From Verrucomicrobiota bacterium (GTDB lineage Bacteria > Verrucomicrobiota > Verrucomicrobiia > Opitutales > Opitutaceae), in NCBI GenBank assembly GCA_023457035.1, contig JAEWNN010000142.1:1-15782 (forward strand): a stretch of 15,782 bases of DNA, given 5' to 3'. Positions 6,745 to 13,379 of this stretch are shown piece by piece. A program made the position numbers and the translations under genes. The notes beneath the pieces were generated by a model. The model had not been told where the DNA came from, searched no databases, and saw only the letters and a list, made by a program, of their open reading frames with translations. The first letter of the stretch is position 1. The number at the start of each line of letters is the position of its first letter.

Positions 6745-8154
6745 ATGCCCCTCCCTCGACTCCGCCCACATGCGGCGCTCGCCGCGCTCACTCTGCTCAC
6801 CGCCCCCCTCGCCCCGCTGACCACCCACGCCGGCAATCCCGTCATCAACACCGTGTTCGCCGCCGACCCGTCCGCCCGCGTCTGGCCCGGCGACGACCGC
6901 CTCTGGCTCTACACCTCGCACGACGAGCCCGGCACCAACACCTACGACACCATGATCAGCTACCACGTCTTCTCGACGTCGGACCTGGTCAACTGGACCG
7001 ATTACGGTGTCGTCTTCCACCTGAAGTCCGCCCCGTGGGCCATCAGCCACATGTGGGCAATCGACTGCGTGCGCCGCAACGACACATACTATCTCTTCTA
7101 CTGCGCACGGGAGCGCGGCACCGGGATGTTCCGCATCGCCGTCGCCTCCAGTCCGCGCCCGCAAGGCCCGTTCACCGACCTCGGCCCCGTCGCCGGCGTG
7201 CGCGGCGGCATCGACCCCGCCGTCCTCGTCGACGACGACAACCAGGCCTACCTCATCTGGGGCGGCGGCGGTCGCTGCTACGGCGTGCGGCTCTCCGACG
7301 ACCTCCGCTCCGCCGTGGCCGAGACCACCGTCGACCTCTCCGCCCAACTCCCCGACTTCTTCGAAGGCCCGTGGCTCCACAAGCGCGCCGGGAAATACTA
7401 CCTGAGCTACCCCGGCCTGCCCGGCCGAAAATGGCCGCAGCACATGTACTACGCAGTCGCCGACAAGCCGCTCGGGCCCTACACGCCCGGCGGCGTCTAC
7501 ATGCGCGAGTTTCCCGGCCGCTCCGACACCAACCACGGCTCCATCGCCGAGTACAAGGGCCGCTGGTACGCGTTCTACCACAGCTCGTGGCTCTCCGGCG
7601 GCAAGAGCCAGGTCCGCAGCCTCATGGCCGACGGAATCGAATACGACGACACCGGCGCGATCAAACCCATCGTCCCGACCGAGCACGGCGTCGCGGTCGC
7701 TGGCGTACAGCCCGCCCCCTCCCGCGTCAGCGTCCTGCTCGAGGCCGAGGCCGCCCCGGCCGCCGGCGGCGCGCTCGACGGCCCGACTGTCGCCACCGAG
7801 ATCCCCGGATTCAGCGCCGCCGGCTACGTCACCGGCTTCGGCCAGTCGCTCAACCACGTCACCGTCATGGTGCAGTCCGCGATGGCCCGCCAAGCGCACC
7901 TGAAGATCCGCTACGCCGCGCCCGCCGGCCCGCAGAAGCTCAAGCTGCTCGTCAACCACACCTCCCTGCAGGTGCCCGACCTCGACCCCACGGAGTACGA
8001 GAAGTATCTCTCGTTCCCCGCCGCGGCCGGCTGGGCCGAGTTCGACTGCGGCATCGTCTCGCTGCGCGAGGGCGACAACTTCCTCAAGCTCTACACCGGC
8101 CGGCCCAGCGCCGACATCGCCGTCGACTGGTTCCGCCTCGAACCCGTGCGCTAG
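6745..8154 (+). CDS. secreted GH43 glycoside hydrolase with C-terminal CBM6/35-like module
   Basis: A 469-residue exported family GH43 enzyme, a five-bladed propeller family of arabinofuranosidases, xylosidases and related activities. Residues 1-29 are a signal peptide. The three usual acidic residues can be placed: base Asp41 (FAADPSARV), pKa-tuning Asp157 (GGIDPAVLVDDD) and acid Glu207 (FFEGPWLHKRAGKYYLSYPG). The conserved His region reads NHGSIAEYKGRWYAFYHSS. From about residue 330 a beta-sandwich of carbohydrate-binding type CBM6/CBM35 follows (LEAEAAPAAGG to IAVDWFRLEP). The substrate cannot be read; arabinoxylan- or pectin-derived side chains are plausible from the family. The start at 6745 is chosen for the signal peptide; the frame is open upstream to 6322, but that part looks non-coding. 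No Shine-Dalgarno. The serine hydrolase gene follows 90 bases downstream on the same strand with no terminator between, suggesting co-transcription. Confidence 0.92.
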   Translation: MPLPRLRPHAALAALTLLTAPLAPLTTHAGNPVINTVFAADPSARVWPGDDRLWLYTSHDEPGTNTYDTMISYHVFSTSDLVNWTDYGVVFHLKSAPWAISHMWAIDCVRRNDTYYLFYCARERGTGMFRIAVASSPRPQGPFTDLGPVAGVRGGIDPAVLVDDDNQAYLIWGGGGRCYGVRLSDDLRSAVAETTVDLSAQLPDFFEGPWLHKRAGKYYLSYPGLPGRKWPQHMYYAVADKPLGPYTPGGVYMREFPGRSDTNHGSIAEYKGRWYAFYHSSWLSGGKSQVRSLMADGIEYDDTGAIKPIVPTEHGVAVAGVQPAPSRVSVLLEAEAAPAAGGALDGPTVATEIPGFSAAGYVTGFGQSLNHVTVMVQSAMARQAHLKIRYAAPAGPQKLKLLVNHTSLQVPDLDPTEYEKYLSFPAAAGWAEFDCGIVSLREGDNFLKLYTGRPSADIAVDWFRLEPVR

Positions 8155-8244
8155 TCCGCGCGTGCCGCTGCGCTGCGCACATTGTGCAGGGAAAGTTCCG
8201 TTACCGGAGTTGTACCAACCCTATCCACGAAGAAGACCAACACC

Positions 8245-9513
8245 ATGCATCCCCGTCGCCTCCCGCTGCTCGCCCTCCCATTGCTGCTCGCCCTGCCCGG
8301 CTTCGCCCAAACGCCGCAACCGCTCCCCACCGTCGCTCCGGCCGCCGTCGGCATCTCCGCCGAACGGCTCGCACGCCTGCACCAGACGCTCGACCGCACC
8401 GTCGACGACGGCTCGCACGCCGGCTACATCCTGCTGCTGGCCCGCGACGGCAAGATCGTCGACTGGCGCGCCCACGGCTTCGCCGACGCCACAACCAGGG
8501 CGCCGATCCGGAAGGACTCGATCGTGCGCCTCTTCTCGATGACGAAGCTCGTCACCACCACCGCCGCGCTGATCCTCGTCGAAGAGGGGAAACTCAAGCT
8601 CACCGACCGCGTCGACCAGTTTCTCCCCGCGCTCAAGAACCTCAAGGTCTTCACCGGCGGCACCGCCGACGCGCCCGTGCTCGCCGACGCCGCCTCGCCG
8701 ATCACCGTCGAGCAGCTCCTCACCCACACCGCCGGCACCTTCTACGACTTCAGCGCCCCGCCCGAGCTCGTGAAACTCCAGAACCGTGCCGAGATCTGGA
8801 CCGCGCCCAATCTCACCGAGTTTGTCGCCCGCGTCGCCCGGGTCCCGCTCGCCCATCAGCCCGGCACCGCCTTCGCGTACGGCATCAACACCGACATCCT
8901 CGGCGCCGTGATCGAGGAGGTCTCCGGCCAGTCGCTCGACGACTTCTTCCAGCAGCGCATCTGCGGCCCGCTCAAGATGGTCGACACCGCCTTCTGGGTA
9001 CCGGCTGAGAAGCGCGCCCGCCTCGCCCGCATCCACAACCGCAACGCCGCCGGCCAGCTAGTGCTCGACCCCGTCGAGAACAGCGACGAGCGCTGCGGCC
9101 CGGCCCACGGCCTGCGCATGGGCGGCGCCGGGCTCTACTCCACCGCCGGCGACTACGCCCGCTTCGCCCAGATGCTGCTCAACGGCGGCCAACTCGACGG
9201 CGTCCGCATTCTCGGCCGCAAGTCCGTCGCGCTCATGACCCGCGACCGCCTCGCGCACCTCCCCCAGCCGCATCCCTTCGGCGCGGTCGAGCAGGGCTTC
9301 GGCCTGGGCGTGCGCGTCGTCACCAACCTCGGCCGCAGCCCCACGCTCAACAGCGAGGGCTGCTTCGGCTGGGACGGCTACGCCACCACCACCGTGCAGA
9401 TCGACCCGCAGGAGCGCGCCGTCGCGATCCTGCTCTACCAGCACCTGCCGTTCAACGAGGGCGAGGTCTTCACGCCGTTCACGAACGGCTGGTACTCGAC
9501 ATTGGAGAACTGA
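8245..9513 (+). CDS. secreted serine hydrolase, class C beta-lactamase / S12 family fold
   Basis: A 422-residue exported protein of the beta-lactamase/penicillin-binding-protein-like family, which includes esterases, D-aminopeptidases and lactamases. Residues 1-22 (MHPRRLPLLALPLLLALPGF..) form a signal peptide. The S-x-x-K nucleophile motif is SMTK, Ser98 and Lys101, in VRLFSMTKLVTTTAALILVE. The second motif is Tyr212 in FAYGINTDILG, where the usual Y-x-N reads Y-G-I. The third is likely in the GCFGWDGYATTTVQIDP region, without a canonical KTG. LTHTAGTFYDF and GLYSTAGDYARFAQMLLNGG are typical of the family's esterase-like members. Lying directly behind GH43, it may be an esterase acting on decorated oligosaccharides, but that is inference; cell-wall peptide hydrolysis is equally possible. 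The start at 8245 is set by the signal peptide; only a loose purine run (GAAGAAG) precedes it. Confidence 0.92.
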   Translation: MHPRRLPLLALPLLLALPGFAQTPQPLPTVAPAAVGISAERLARLHQTLDRTVDDGSHAGYILLLARDGKIVDWRAHGFADATTRAPIRKDSIVRLFSMTKLVTTTAALILVEEGKLKLTDRVDQFLPALKNLKVFTGGTADAPVLADAASPITVEQLLTHTAGTFYDFSAPPELVKLQNRAEIWTAPNLTEFVARVARVPLAHQPGTAFAYGINTDILGAVIEEVSGQSLDDFFQQRICGPLKMVDTAFWVPAEKRARLARIHNRNAAGQLVLDPVENSDERCGPAHGLRMGGAGLYSTAGDYARFAQMLLNGGQLDGVRILGRKSVALMTRDRLAHLPQPHPFGAVEQGFGLGVRVVTNLGRSPTLNSEGCFGWDGYATTTVQIDPQERAVAILLYQHLPFNEGEVFTPFTNGWYSTLEN

Positions 9514-9636
9514 GCCCGGCCGACGGCCCTCCGTTTGCCGTCGTCGTCCGCCGCTGCGCCACGGGTCTCCTGATACAGCGCGGCCCGCCGAACGACTTCG
9601 AGACTCCTCTCACCGCTCCGCCGAACGCCTGCGCGC

Positions 9637-9659
9637 GGGGCGGTTCTTCAGCCCGCCCC
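9637..9659 (+). repeat. REP-like hairpin A1
   Basis: GGGGCGG (9637-9643), loop TTCTTCAGC, CCGCCCC (9653-9659). The foot reads GCGG where copy B has GTGG. Confidence 0.6.
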
Positions 9660-9700
9660 GGCCGGCTTCGCGTGCCCCCGCGCGCCAGCTCACCCCTGAC

Positions 9701-9725
9701 GGCGCGGTCTGAAGAGCCGCGCCAC
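9701..9725 (-). repeat. REP-like hairpin A2, GTGG foot on minus strand
   Basis: GGCGCGG (9701-9707) pairs with CCGCGCC (9717-9723), extended by a T-G wobble. The foot CCAC (9722-9725) reads GTGG on the minus strand. The loop contains CTGAAGA, the complement of the loop of A1. Confidence 0.65.
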
Positions 9726-9776
9726 GGGAGGACCCGAGCCCGGACAAGGCCGGTGGCTTCGGCGCGAGCCCAGCGA

Positions 9777-9799
9777 GTCCGGTCGGAGACCGGACCTAC
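9777..9799 (-). repeat. REP-like hairpin A3, GTAG foot on minus strand
   Basis: GTCCGGTC (9777-9784), loop GGA, GACCGGAC (9788-9795), then CTAC (9796-9799), i.e. GTAG on the minus strand. Confidence 0.7.
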
Positions 9800-9842
9800 T
9801 CGCCAGTCATCACCCTACGAGCACACAGGTGTATGCAGACCC

Positions 9843-9866
9843 GTAGGACCGGTCTTCGACCGGTCC
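9843..9866 (+). repeat. REP-like hairpin A4, GTAG foot
   Basis: GTAG (9843-9846) leads into the 9-base stem GGACCGGTC (9846-9854), loop TTC, GACCGGTCC (9858-9866). Confidence 0.7.
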
Positions 9867-9923
9867 CCCGTGGCCCGGGCCGGCACACCAGTTTGTGTCG
9901 AACATCCCGGCTTACGCGCACCC

Positions 9924-9947
9924 GGTCCGGTCGGAGACCGGACCTAC
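9924..9947 (-). repeat. extra REP-like hairpin A5, GTAG foot on minus strand
   Basis: GGTCCGGTC (9924-9932), loop GGA, GACCGGACC (9936-9944), foot CTAC (9944-9947). It has the same stem as A3 but lies just outside the duplicated block, between it and the end of the beta-helix gene. Confidence 0.7.
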
Positions 9948-9975
9948 CGCTCCGCGCGGAATGCCCCGCGTTCCT

Positions 9976-10014
9976 GCCGGTTTGGCACCGGCTCGGCGGA
10001 GCCCAAATGGGCTC
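9976..10014 (-). terminator. two tandem hairpins at the 3' end of the beta-helix gene
   Basis: On the minus strand the first stem (GAGCCC / GGGCTC, 10014-9999, four-base loop) starts inside the stop codon. The second (GCCGGT / ACCGGC, 9992-9976, loop of five) follows after six bases. There is no T run, so a Rho-independent terminator is doubtful; a 3'-end stabilising structure is possible. Confidence 0.35.
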
Positions 10015-12928
10015 ACTCTCGGATGCCGACGTGCTCCAAAGGATTGCCCGTCCAGCCGAGCTGGGCCCTCGCCGGGGACTCCGGGCGCAGCCGCAAATCG
10101 CCGGCGTCCTCGTCGACGAAGAGTGGATCGGCGTCGAGCGTGTTGTCGGCCTCGAGCGTGGCGCCGTCGGCGAAGTACTGTTTCGCGGTCGGCAACTCCT
10201 GGAAGAAGTGCCAGCCGCTGCGCCACCCGAAATTCGTCTTCACGAGGCAGCCGCGGGGCGTGAGCCAGGTGTCCTTCGCCGCCTCGATCGCCGCCACCGT
10301 ATCCGGGATCAGCGCGCACCGCGGATAGGCGGCGGTCCACTTCGCGCTGCGATAGCCGACCGCGGACAGCTTGTTCAGCAGGTTCTGGATCGCGGCGGAG
10401 CCCAGGGTAAGCGCGCGGGTGGAGGTGCGCAGCGCCGCATGGCAGCGCACCACGAGATTGCGCTCCGCCTCGTTGTCGCGCCCGCCGTTGAAGAAGAACG
10501 CCGCGCCGTCGATCCGGTAGAAGAAGTTGTCCCGCACGTCGGCTCCGGCGCCGCCATCGTCGATGTACACGCCGTGGGTCTCGCTGTGGAAGAGCGACGA
10601 GCCCACATCGTGGATGAAGTTGCGGTGCACCTGGTTGCCGCGCACATCCCAGCTGCCGGAATAGATCGCCGCGGCGTCGCCGCTGAGCCGGCAGATGCCG
10701 CCGAGGTCGTTGGCCTCGATGCGGTGTTCGTTGCCGTCGTAGCCGACCGCGCGGTCGGGAACGTCGGATACGCGGTTGTGGCGGAAGGTCGTGCCGCAGC
10801 CCTCGACATAGAGCGCCTGCACACCGCTGGTCTGGAAGCGGCCGTAACGGGCGAACTCGCAGTCCTCGATCACGTTGCCCGCCGGCACGAGCTGCTTGCG
10901 GTCCCCACCCGAGAGCCAGACTGCCGCCGCGCCGCAATCGAGCAGACGACACCGTTGCACGGCGGCGGCCGTCATGTTCTCCAGCCGCAAGGCGGAGTCG
11001 CCGGCGTTGCGGAAGGTCGAACGCACGAAGGCGAGTCCGGTGCAGTCTTTGGCCTCGACCAGCTTCCCGCGCACCGCCTCGAACACCAGATCGTGGAAAC
11101 CGAGGTGCGCGGCCTTGTCCACCCGCACCAGCGGCGTCTCGAGCAACGAAACGGCCACCTCGGAATCGGTGCCGAACTCGTCCGGCGGCCAGAGGTAGAG
11201 CAGCCCGCTGATCCGGTCGAGGTACCACTCGCCGGGCCGCGTGATCTCCTCGAGCAGATTGTAAGCGAACCATGGTTGGTCGGCCCGCATTGTCATCGGC
11301 TTCTCGTTGTACGGAGCCGCCTCGAAGGGCGACGCGGCGAAGGTGATGCGCCGGTTCCCGGTGTCGATCGCGGTGATCCGCCGATGGTTCTCCAGCCAGG
11401 CATCGGACCAGTAGCCGCTGATCCAGCCGTCGGGGGCGGTCGTCCAGCGCGCCGGCCGGTCGCCGCCATAACCGAAGCTGTAAGTGCCGGTCGCCGACGC
11501 CGTGAACGCGTACCCGCGCTTGATCCGGGCGGTGTGCAGCACGGTGGGCCGGCCGGTCGCGGCGTACTCCGTGTAGGTCGGCTCGAAACCGCGGGGCTCG
11601 GGGTGCTGCTTGCTGACCCAGGAGACCTTCGCGCCGGAGGGGAAACCGTTGGCCGGCGGCGTGCCGGCGGTGAGCGACGGGGCGATGTACCAGTTGCACT
11701 CGTTCTGCCCGAGGCCGTTGGTCCACGCGTAACGGTAGAGGTAGAACTGCTCGCCGCCCACCAGGCCGTCGCGCTTGAACCGCAGCGTACCGTCCGTCGT
11801 CGTCTCGCGCCGGTAGGTGCCGCCGACCGCCGGCACGCTCGTGCCGGAGTAGACCGTGATCGTCTGCCCCGCGCTGTCGGGCATCGTGTGCTCGTCGAGA
11901 TCGGGCCAGCGCGCCAGCCGCTGCGGGTTCCGGTCGACGAACAGCTCCAGGGCGGCCGGCAGATCCTTGCCGAACCCGCGGGTCCGCAGCGTCCCGAAGT
12001 CGGTGATACCCTGCGCCTTCAGGTCCAGTTGCAAAACCCGGCCGCGGGCGGTCGCATCGAGACGGTTCCAGACCGGCGAGGCGCTCGTCACCACGGAGAA
12101 CGCACTCGCGGGCAGGCGCTTGCCGCCGACGACGCGCGCCTCCTCGCCGGGATAGCCGCGCCAATCGACCGAGGCCGCCGCGCTCGTGCCCGAATCGAGG
12201 GCACCAAGTTCGAGCGTCGCGCTGCGCTCGTAAACGCCGCCGCGCAACCACACCGCGATGCCGCCGGCGGGCACTCCGCCGGCGATCTTCGCCCGCACCG
12301 CGCTCTGCGCCTTTTCGAGCGTGAGAAACGGCGCCGCCTTCGTGCCGGCGTTCGTGTCCTTGCCGCTCGAACTCACAAAGAACTCCACGCCGTAGGTGCG
12401 CGGCGTGCCTTTGGTGGCATCAGCCGTCGTCGGATCGCTGCCGAGCTCGATCTCCTCGGCGTTGGTCATGCCATCGCCATCGGTGTCGACGTCGGCCACG
12501 GTCACGCGCCAGTGCCGCCGCGCCTCTGCGGCCGCACCGGCGGCCTGCACGACCACGCGCAACTCCTGCCCGCGGCCTACCTGCACACCGGGCAGCGCCG
12601 CCCACGTCTTCAGGTCGGTGCTGCTCTCGACGGTGTAGCGTTTGCCCCACGCCCCGCGCCAGCGCAGCGACACGTTGCCCGCGGCATCGGTGAGCGGCTC
12701 CGCCGCCGGCCGGCTCGCGGCGTTGCGCGGATCGGTACCCGCCAGCGCCTCCTGCGCGTTGGTGAGTCCGTCGCCGTCTTCGTCTGCCGTCGCACCCTTG
12801 GTTGGGTGATAGAGCGCCGCCCAGACGTCCGACAGGCCGTCGCTGTTGCGGTCGACAATGGCGGCGAGCGGTGCAGCCGAGAGCAGGAACGCGAGCGACG
12901 CACCGAGGCAAAGATGTGGGGAACGCAT
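10013..12928 (-). CDS. large secreted right-handed beta-helix protein with TSP3-like repeats (GH141- or pectate-lyase-like)
   Basis: A 971-residue exported protein. Residues 1-23 (MRSPHLCLGASLAFLLSAAP..) are a signal peptide. A TSP3-like Asp-rich segment follows (DRNSDGLSDVW, DEDGDGLTNAQEALAGTDP), then a short beta-sandwich-like stretch with YTVESSTDLKTW, common in Verrucomicrobiota, and a second Asp-rich repeat (DVDTDGDGMTNAEEIELGSD) near residue 155; such repeats normally bind calcium. From about residue 185 (FFVSSSGKDTNAGTKAAPF) a parallel beta-helix begins, with RPGEWYLDRISGLLYLWPPD and many N-x-[FV] turns such as HGVYIDDGGAGADVRDN. These features recall GH141 enzymes and pectate-lyase-fold proteins, so a glycosidase or lyase on a complex polysaccharide is likely but unproven. 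The ATG at 12928 is chosen for the signal peptide; no Shine-Dalgarno. It is flanked by the two hairpin blocks and is downstream of, and co-directional with, the BNR gene. Confidence 0.88.
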   Translation of the reverse strand: MRSPHLCLGASLAFLLSAAPLAAIVDRNSDGLSDVWAALYHPTKGATADEDGDGLTNAQEALAGTDPRNAASRPAAEPLTDAAGNVSLRWRGAWGKRYTVESSTDLKTWAALPGVQVGRGQELRVVVQAAGAAAEARRHWRVTVADVDTDGDGMTNAEEIELGSDPTTADATKGTPRTYGVEFFVSSSGKDTNAGTKAAPFLTLEKAQSAVRAKIAGGVPAGGIAVWLRGGVYERSATLELGALDSGTSAAASVDWRGYPGEEARVVGGKRLPASAFSVVTSASPVWNRLDATARGRVLQLDLKAQGITDFGTLRTRGFGKDLPAALELFVDRNPQRLARWPDLDEHTMPDSAGQTITVYSGTSVPAVGGTYRRETTTDGTLRFKRDGLVGGEQFYLYRYAWTNGLGQNECNWYIAPSLTAGTPPANGFPSGAKVSWVSKQHPEPRGFEPTYTEYAATGRPTVLHTARIKRGYAFTASATGTYSFGYGGDRPARWTTAPDGWISGYWSDAWLENHRRITAIDTGNRRITFAASPFEAAPYNEKPMTMRADQPWFAYNLLEEITRPGEWYLDRISGLLYLWPPDEFGTDSEVAVSLLETPLVRVDKAAHLGFHDLVFEAVRGKLVEAKDCTGLAFVRSTFRNAGDSALRLENMTAAAVQRCRLLDCGAAAVWLSGGDRKQLVPAGNVIEDCEFARYGRFQTSGVQALYVEGCGTTFRHNRVSDVPDRAVGYDGNEHRIEANDLGGICRLSGDAAAIYSGSWDVRGNQVHRNFIHDVGSSLFHSETHGVYIDDGGAGADVRDNFFYRIDGAAFFFNGGRDNEAERNLVVRCHAALRTSTRALTLGSAAIQNLLNKLSAVGYRSAKWTAAYPRCALIPDTVAAIEAAKDTWLTPRGCLVKTNFGWRSGWHFFQELPTAKQYFADGATLEADNTLDADPLFVDEDAGDLRLRPESPARAQLGWTGNPLEHVGIRE

Positions 12929-13036
12929 GGCGGGGAAGTACCGCCTAGGTTCCCAGGCCGCTGGGCGAGCGCAATGCGTGCGCGGCCCGCCGGTCGACTT
13001 TGAGACTCCTTTCACCGCTCCGCCGACCGCCTGCGC

Positions 13037-13061
13037 GTGGGGCGGCGCTTCAGCCCGCCCC
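13037..13061 (+). repeat. REP-like hairpin B1, GTGG foot
   Basis: GTGG (13037-13040) leads into GGGGCGG (13039-13045), loop CGCTTCAGC, CCGCCCC (13055-13061). Counterpart of A1. Confidence 0.65.
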
Positions 13062-13092
13062 GGCCGGCTCCGCTCGCCACCTCACGCCCAAC

Positions 13093-13117
13093 GGCGCGGT
13101 CTGAAGAACCGCGCCAC
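13093..13117 (-). repeat. REP-like hairpin B2, GTGG foot on minus strand
   Basis: GGCGCGGT (13093-13100), loop CTGAAGA, ACCGCGCC (13108-13115), foot CCAC (13114-13117). The eighth pair is T-A here and T-G in A2, so pairing is kept. Confidence 0.65.
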
Positions 13118-13167
13118 GTGATGGCCCGAGCCCGGACAAGGCCAGCTGCTTCGGCGCGAACCCACCG

Positions 13168-13191
13168 GGTCCGGTCGGAGACCGGACCTGC
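13168..13191 (-). repeat. REP-like hairpin B3
   Basis: GGTCCGGTC (13168-13176), loop GGA, GACCGGACC (13180-13188). The foot reads CTGC, i.e. GCAG on the minus strand instead of GTAG: a one-base loss of the signature. Confidence 0.65.
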
Positions 13192-13234
13192 TCGCCTGTG
13201 TTCACCCTTCCCGCATATGAGGACATGCGGACCC

Positions 13235-13258
13235 GTAGGACCGGTCTTCGACCGGTCC
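13235..13258 (+). repeat. REP-like hairpin B4, GTAG foot
   Basis: GTAG (13235-13238) leads into GGACCGGTC (13238-13246), loop TTC, GACCGGTCC (13250-13258), base-for-base identical to A4. Confidence 0.7.
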
Positions 13259-13297
13259 CCATCGACTCCGGCCGGCATGCCGGTTTGTGTCGAGCGC

Positions 13298-13322
13298 GTG
13301 GGGTGGCGCTTCAGTCCGCCCC
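13298..13322 (+). repeat. extra REP-like hairpin B5, GTGG foot
   Basis: GTGG (13298-13301) leads into GGGGTGG (13300-13306), loop CGCTTCAGT, CCGCCCC (13316-13322), with one T-G wobble. It resembles B1 and lies 57 bases after the BNR stop codon, outside the duplicated block. Confidence 0.6.
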
Positions 13323-13379
13323 CGCCGTCCGGCCCCATCACGACCACAGCACCGTTCCGGTCGACAGGGCCAAAACGGT

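Larger units (their letters stand above)
9578..9902. repeat. REP-hairpin composite block, copy A (BIME-like)
   Basis: About 325 bases in the convergent gap between the serine hydrolase and the beta-helix gene. It is roughly 80% identical by eye to the block at 12980-13293, in the same orientation, from GCGCGGCCCGCC to TTTGTGTCGA. It contains four hairpins ordered plus, minus, minus, plus, given separately below. It resembles bacterial interspersed mosaic elements, which are clusters of REP sequences. Confidence 0.8.
12980..13293. repeat. REP-hairpin composite block, copy B (BIME-like)
   Basis: About 314 bases between the BNR gene and the beta-helix gene, a diverged direct repeat of 9578-9902. 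Its left end is about 50 bases before the beta-helix start codon, so it occupies the leader or promoter region of that gene. It holds the same four hairpins in the same order and spacing; small indels separate the copies. Confidence 0.8.

Noticed and set aside
6408..9008. 866-residue plus-strand frame overlapping GH43 and the serine hydrolase.
   Set aside because: It is extremely Arg/Pro/His-rich, in another frame of two well-supported enzyme genes.
9514..9577. Hairpin CGACGG/CCGTCG (9521-9543) as terminator of the serine hydrolase.
   Set aside because: The stem is six base pairs with an eleven-base loop and no T run follows.
9578..9947. CRISPR array or attachment-site interpretation of the repeated units.
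   Set aside because: Units are not regularly spaced direct repeats with unique spacers; they alternate in orientation and are hairpins, which fits REP/BIME.
9833..13003. 1056-residue plus-strand open frame opposite the beta-helix gene.
   Set aside because: It is an antisense shadow: Arg/Gly/Ala/Val-rich with no recognisable domain, while the minus strand has a signal peptide, TSP3-like repeats and a beta-helix.
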